Shown: positions 60,348 through 64,000 of the stretch, in pieces
Position numbering within the stretch: position 1 is the first letter of the stretch
How the letters are laid out: each line of letters opens with the position of its first letter
Assembly: GCF_009765865.1 (NCBI RefSeq)
Contig: NZ_LMUQ01000003.1
Coordinates: 19,450-83,449 of the forward strand
Reading direction: 5' to 3'
DNA: 64,000 nucleotides
Source of the DNA: Acidisoma sp. L85
Lineage (GTDB): Bacteria > Pseudomonadota > Alphaproteobacteria > Acetobacterales > Acetobacteraceae
Position numbers and translations under genes: made by a program
Notes under the pieces: generated by a model
Told to the model about the DNA's origin: nothing
The model's input: the letters and a program-made list of their open reading frames with translations, nothing else
Databases searched by the model: none

Positions 60348-60635
60348 TTAGTCCACTTCGGCTAGCGATCCGGGATGTCGACAAAGTGCTGTCACCTCAA
60401 CCTCCATATATGGGTGGAGAGGAAGGGACTCCAGAATCTCGTGAAGCTCGGCAGGAGTTTCGACCTCGAAGATGCTGATATTCGCGAATTTCCCAACGAC
60501 GCGCCAGAGATGCAGCCAATTGCCTTGACGCTGAAGCTCAGCCGCCCGTTCGTGCTCTCGGGAACTCAGTTGCTTTATCCTTTCCGGAGTGACGTCATGG
60601 GGAATGCGGACAGTTATGGCGACGTGGAACAGCAT
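60348..60635 (-). CDS. muconolactone delta-isomerase-like protein
   Basis: 95 residues, the size of CatC muconolactone isomerase, which converts muconolactone to 3-oxoadipate enol-lactone in the beta-ketoadipate pathway. Pattern: MLFHVAITVRIPHDVTPERI at the N-terminus, HLWRVVGKFANISIFEVETPAELHEILESLPLHPYMEVEVTAL at the C-terminus. No catA/catB genes are nearby, so it may belong to the broader CatC-like/YciI-like group acting on another lactone. Located between a SnoaL gene and the PfpI-like gene. Confidence 0.85.
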   Translation of the reverse strand: MLFHVAITVRIPHDVTPERIKQLSSREHERAAELQRQGNWLHLWRVVGKFANISIFEVETPAELHEILESLPLHPYMEVEVTALCRHPGSLAEVD

Positions 60636-60800
60636 GAACTTTTCTCGCGATGGTCAGGTCTGGTTCAGAACGTACGATTTCTTCCGAGAGGCGCAATTCC
60701 CAGTCTAAACAGCTTCTCACAAGCGTCGGCCCGGGAGACAATGACGGATGCCGCGGCGGTTGAAGTCTTTCGGAGATGCGCAGCAGGCCACTCGCCCTCG

Positions 60801-61490
60801 TTAGCCGATCGAGACCGGGCTTTGGCCCGTCATGGCATGAAGCAACACGAGGGCGTATTCCGACGCTGACTGCTGGTTCTGGCCCGTGACTAGCTTGCCG
60901 TCTCTAATGACATAGGGATCATTCGGCGCGACTCGCGAATAAACCGATCCGACTTCTTCCAGGACTGTCTGGGGGAAATTTGGAATCAGGAAGGTGCTGC
61001 CAAACATGCGCTGCAGTTCCTGATCTCCCTCGAGTGTGTAGCCTGTCGTCCGGCGGCCACGCACTCGCTCGGGAATATTGCCAAGGGCAATTGCACCGTG
61101 GCAGATGGCGCCGACGACCTTTTCTTTTGCCCAGAAATGTTCCAGCACTCTTGCCACGTCCGCGTTCGGATAGAGATCAAAGGTGGCGCCCCGTCCGCCT
61201 GCAACGTGAACCGCATCGTATTCGTCCAGAGGGACGTCGCTGAGCTTCAGCGTCGTTTCCAGTCGCGCAACAAGGTTCTTGTCGGACAGGAAGCCTTTGC
61301 TGACCAGGTCATCGGCCTCGGTCGAATGCTCGAAATAGGGATCGCTATAGGGATCGTAAACAATTTTGCCACCCGCTGGGCTGGCGAAGTCGATCTCAAC
61401 GCCCCGCTCGGTAAGGTGCCAATATGGATGTGTGACCTCCGATAGCCAGAATGCCGTATCTGAGCTGGAGATTATAAAAAGAACTTTCAT
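60801..61490 (-). CDS. DJ-1/PfpI-family protein
   Basis: 229 residues from ATG 61490 (GGGTGAGGCA before it). DJ-1/PfpI fold with nucleophile-elbow Cys in VGAICHGAIALGN, substrate region VHVAGGRGATFDLYPN, and PNFPQTVLEEVGSVY; resembles Hsp31-like glyoxalase / chaperone proteins (intracellular, GATase1-like). The frame to 61535 is longer but lacks a site. Likely detoxifies reactive aldehydes or acts as an isonitrile-hydratase-type enzyme; exact activity cannot be told. Confidence 0.87.
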   Translation of the reverse strand: MKVLFIISSSDTAFWLSEVTHPYWHLTERGVEIDFASPAGGKIVYDPYSDPYFEHSTEADDLVSKGFLSDKNLVARLETTLKLSDVPLDEYDAVHVAGGRGATFDLYPNADVARVLEHFWAKEKVVGAICHGAIALGNIPERVRGRRTTGYTLEGDQELQRMFGSTFLIPNFPQTVLEEVGSVYSRVAPNDPYVIRDGKLVTGQNQQSASEYALVLLHAMTGQSPVSIG

Positions 61491-61928
61491 TGCCTCACCC
61501 GTGCGTGATGTCATTTCCTGAGCTGAGCGTCGCATCGGTGCGCGACGCTCGATCGGAGGCTAGTAGTTGCCAGCGCTGGGGGCCATCAGACGAGCGGTTG
61601 AGGATCCCCATACCTTTGGGTTATCGTTCCATTCGGTGACGGGCCATCAGGCGCGAAGATTGGCTCGGCCTCTCGCACACCGCTAACGCAAATGCTCGCA
61701 GGCTTTCGCTATTTTTTAGTCGCGGGTGAGCATCTGCTTGACGTCGACGCCGCGGAAACGCGCGGACCCTATGTACGAAGGTGTTAGGGAACCAAAACCC
61801 ATGTTCGGTTGTTGACGAGGCGGGGTCGGACCAAAGTTGTGGCCGTGATACCGAGCAGGCGTGGACGTCGAACCGCAAACCAATTCGGCGTCTGCTGCCA
61901 CATCACCGCGTGTTTGAGGAGCTGAGGC
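61491..61928. other. intergenic DNA, no gene seen
   Basis: Divergent region between the PfpI-like gene and the secreted NTF2-like gene. No box of the left-part type, no hairpin, and no ORF with recognisable content. Confidence 0.5.
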
Positions 61929-62453
61929 GTGAAGTTCAAAGTCTTTGTCCGTAGGTTGCTCGTCATTGCATCGGCTGTCGCGGTGACGGGATCGCCGGCG
62001 ATGGCGCGCCGCTCGGGAGACATCAGCGCCTCGACCGAGCAGCGGCTTCGTACACTCTACAAACAACTCATAGGTGCGGAGAATGCCCATGATATTGCCG
62101 CCGTCGGGCGTTTCATCTGGGATTCCCCGTCGGCGCTTTTCGTGGCGAAAACCAAGAACCCAGCGGAGGGCAACTGGGCCGGATTTTGGGGAAAAGGTGT
62201 GGTCGTCGATCATCTTAGCCAATTGTATAAGGGTACGTTCATCATGGCGCCCGACTACAGCCGAGAACGGGTCGTTCAGTTGGACCGCGGCGTCGCCGAG
62301 ACCTATGTGCCCTTAGAGATTTCGGTCGCCTATGCTGGCCAATCGGGAAAGCCAAAGCCGTTTCTGATGATTGTGGAATGGGTAAGGGTCGGCGGCGAGT
62401 GGAAGATGGCAACCGATATTGCGCTGCCCATCCCACCTACTCCGCCCTCATGA
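61929..62453 (+). CDS. secreted SnoaL/NTF2-fold protein 5
   Basis: 174 residues from GTG 61929 (GAGGAG seven nt upstream). Sec signal peptide (MKFKVFVRRLLVIASAVAVTGSPAMA, cleavage near AMA-RR) then an NTF2-like domain: LRTLYKQLIGAENAHDIAAVGRFIWDSPSALFVAKT ... FLMIVEWVRVGGEWKMATDIALPIPP. It is periplasmic, unlike the other four. A decayed relative of its C-terminus lies at 63074-63322 on the other strand, suggesting an old inverted duplication. Confidence 0.83.
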   Translation: MKFKVFVRRLLVIASAVAVTGSPAMARRSGDISASTEQRLRTLYKQLIGAENAHDIAAVGRFIWDSPSALFVAKTKNPAEGNWAGFWGKGVVVDHLSQLYKGTFIMAPDYSRERVVQLDRGVAETYVPLEISVAYAGQSGKPKPFLMIVEWVRVGGEWKMATDIALPIPPTPPS

Positions 62454-62589
62454 TGAGTTGCGATTGAGGCGCTAAGGTTAACGCGCGTCAATTGCGCCGA
62501 AAAGCTGAAGGGCATCTGCCCTGACGGGATCGTTGTCTATCTCGAAGATGTCGGCGGCGCCGTGTGGCAGGCTGTGCTGCCGCTGATGT

Positions 62590-62901
62590 GGTGGGAAAAA
62601 GTGCCGGACACACCCAAAGCCTTTTGGCGACGCGCCGCGTCGTAAGGTCAAGTTGATCCAGGGCATCGTGTTCTCCGTGACGTGATGGTTGAACTCGGAA
62701 ATTCGGCGCACTTACGGATTCTCGATCTCTTCGACTCTTCCCGATAATGCGCGCCGGGTGTGGGTAACCATCAACGATATCGAACGAGACAACTGGGGGG
62801 TCGGCGGCCACACCGACTGGTTGCGCGACTATGTGAGCGCGCTGGATGGAATCGGCGACAATCGATCCTCAGGGGTGAAGTCAATTTTTGCTCCTCCATA
62901 G
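62590..62901. pseudogene. scrambled tautomerase-like remnants
   Basis: Pieces resembling 4-oxalocrotonate-type tautomerases lie on both strands: MPWINLTLRRGAS on the minus strand (start near 62672), LMWWEKVPDTPKAFW on the plus strand (about 62590-62635), and RRVWVTINDIERDNWGVGGH on the plus strand (about 62755-62815; family VTWVxINEVxxGNWxIGG). An inversion inside a former gene would explain this. Each piece is short, so the call is weak. Confidence 0.3.
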
Positions 62902-63073
62902 AATCGTCAAGCGTTTCCACGTCCTCGCTCGCCGGACGGCGCGCAATGTCGGAACACGCTCCCGGCGAGGCGAAGCGCTCGAACCCGAGACAGACCAACG
63001 CTTTCACCCGTAGGTTCCATAACCAACAAGTGGCGTGAAGGGATCCAAGGTTCGCCGCGCCGAAAGAGATGAA

Positions 63074-63322
63074 TCACGATGGGGCAGCGTGCGGGATCGG
63101 AATTGCAATGTTGCTGGCCATTTGCCACCCTAGCGGTGTCTTAACCCAATCGACGATCATGAGAACGGGATAGGTCCTTGATTCCTGGCCCGGCTCGGCC
63201 GCTGTGATCCCACCGGTGAACGATGCGGCGCTGGCGGCCTCTCTGGCGGAGCGTCTGTGTGAGGATGAAGCTTTGGACATGGTGCCTTTCGTTCGGCAAT
63301 ATTGCCGCTTGGGCCGAAGCAC
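63074..63322 (-). pseudogene. NTF2-like C-terminal remnant (sixth copy)
   Basis: The frame ends VLMIVDWVKTPLGWQMASNIAIPIPHAAPS, nearly the tail of the gene at 61929 (FLMIVEWVRVGGEWKMATDIALPIPPTPPS), about half identical by eye. Nothing of the signal peptide or first half is left in frame. It is an eroded paralogue in inverted orientation. Confidence 0.6.
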
Positions 63323-64000
63323 GGCGCGTCGTCGGCGACGGCGAAACTACCAAGGGTTTGGCGGCCTTTGAACGACGCCGAGCCATTTTGGTCCATCAAG
63401 GAATAATAAAAGCGACACTGAATGATTCGAGCTTGTCGGGTCATTCGGTCGCGAGGCCGTAGGTAGGATCTTCGTGAGCGCACCGACGTATGCGAGTTAC
63501 AGATTATGCATCGATTTGGATGTCTTCTTCGTATCGGTGGAGTAGCGCCGTTCACCAACAGCACTAGACTAATCAAATGCTTCATCCTGAAGCAGCTTAA
63601 AACACGGATTCCACAACGGCCTGCTACTTGAGGTCAGCGACCCGCACCCGCTCGCCAAAGGAGGCGGCGGTCAGGAGTTGATTCGTCTTTAGTGAGGTCA
63701 GCCATGGTGTTTCGTTCCGAGCCGCGGCAAGGGTCCCACCAAATGCCTTCTGCAAGGATTTATGGCGCCCCTCGCGAATGTCGACGAGTCGCGAGTTTTG
63801 GCGTCCGAGGTGAAAGGAGATCCCCGGACGCCTTCGGCGCAGGGTGAGCGACCAACGGCCGCCTCGCGATCCATCCGACTAGACCTGACCGCGGGGCACC
63901 CGGCCCTAGTGTCCTGGCCGAGAAATAACTAGACACCTTCGCGTGGCTATGATTCGCTGAGTTCCTGGCAGCGCAGGAGACGACGCGTGGCGACACCGAA
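63323..64000. other. right end, no gene seen
   Basis: A short minus-strand frame MADLTKDESTPDRRLLWRAG starting at about 63705 has GGAAC upstream but stops after 23 residues. Otherwise no recognisable coding or RNA feature up to the window end. Confidence 0.45.

Overview
The window looks like a chromosomal accessory region of an alphaproteobacterium of the Rhizobiales (Bradyrhizobium / Rhodopseudomonas-like). The basis is GC-rich coding, FixJ-family response regulators with NodV/FixL-like kinases, a cyclic beta-glucan-synthase-type GH94 giant, PRC-barrel, BON and YflT-type stress proteins, and the gene families as a whole. No rRNA, tRNA or CRISPR array was seen, and I do not assign a species.

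Left part (about 1-43.8 kb). This is a low-oxygen / energy-stress type island. In order it holds: a HAD-HerA fusion, an orphan sugar-binding protein, a universal stress protein, an acetyl-CoA hydrolase / CoA-transferase, a CBS protein, a BON protein, a complete N-type ATPase operon (atpDCQRBEFAG), a PAS-GGDEF cyclase, phosphoketolase, remnants of an MFS carrier and of cydB, a small response regulator, a 1493-residue CheB-CheR-PAS-kinase-REC-FixJ hybrid, a frameshifted GH94 cyclic-glucan-synthase-like giant followed by phosphoglucomutase, a small unknown protein, a cytochrome c' remnant, a broken IS481-type element, a histidine phosphatase, a YflT-like stress protein, a short OmpA-like protein and a PRC-barrel protein.

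The main discovery is a regulatory one. Fourteen copies of a roughly 20-bp box (core GTANTTTCCGA) lie in intergenic DNA between 211 and 42640. Each points at the next gene, and most are followed 25-26 nt later by a TA-starting -10-like hexamer. No copy was noticed in the right-hand third. The box resembles binding sites recalled for FixJ-class LuxR regulators, and two FixJ-class DNA-binding domains are encoded here: the C-terminus of the hybrid kinase and the regulator at 53677-54312. The island therefore reads as one regulon joining acetyl-phosphate / acetate metabolism, an alternative rotary ATPase, glucan synthesis and stress proteins. It resembles in content the low-oxygen-activated (lxa) locus known from Burkholderia.

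Right part (about 44-64 kb). This is almost entirely on the minus strand and has no boxes. It holds a Tat-exported multicopper oxidase, an ionotropic-glutamate-receptor-like channel, an EamA exporter, an SDR, a GlcG/HbpS-like protein, a PAS-rich sensor kinase with two response regulators, an AraC regulator, an alpha/beta hydrolase, a CPA1 antiporter broken by an amber codon, a muconolactone-isomerase-like protein, a DJ-1/PfpI protein, and six small NTF2/SnoaL-fold proteins or remnants. The right end is gene debris.

Decay is widespread (frameshifts in the GH94 giant, IS transposase, PRC protein and one SnoaL protein; amber stop in the antiporter; remnants of MFS, cydB, cytochrome c', IS5, HisKA and tautomerase genes), as expected of an accessory island under turnover.
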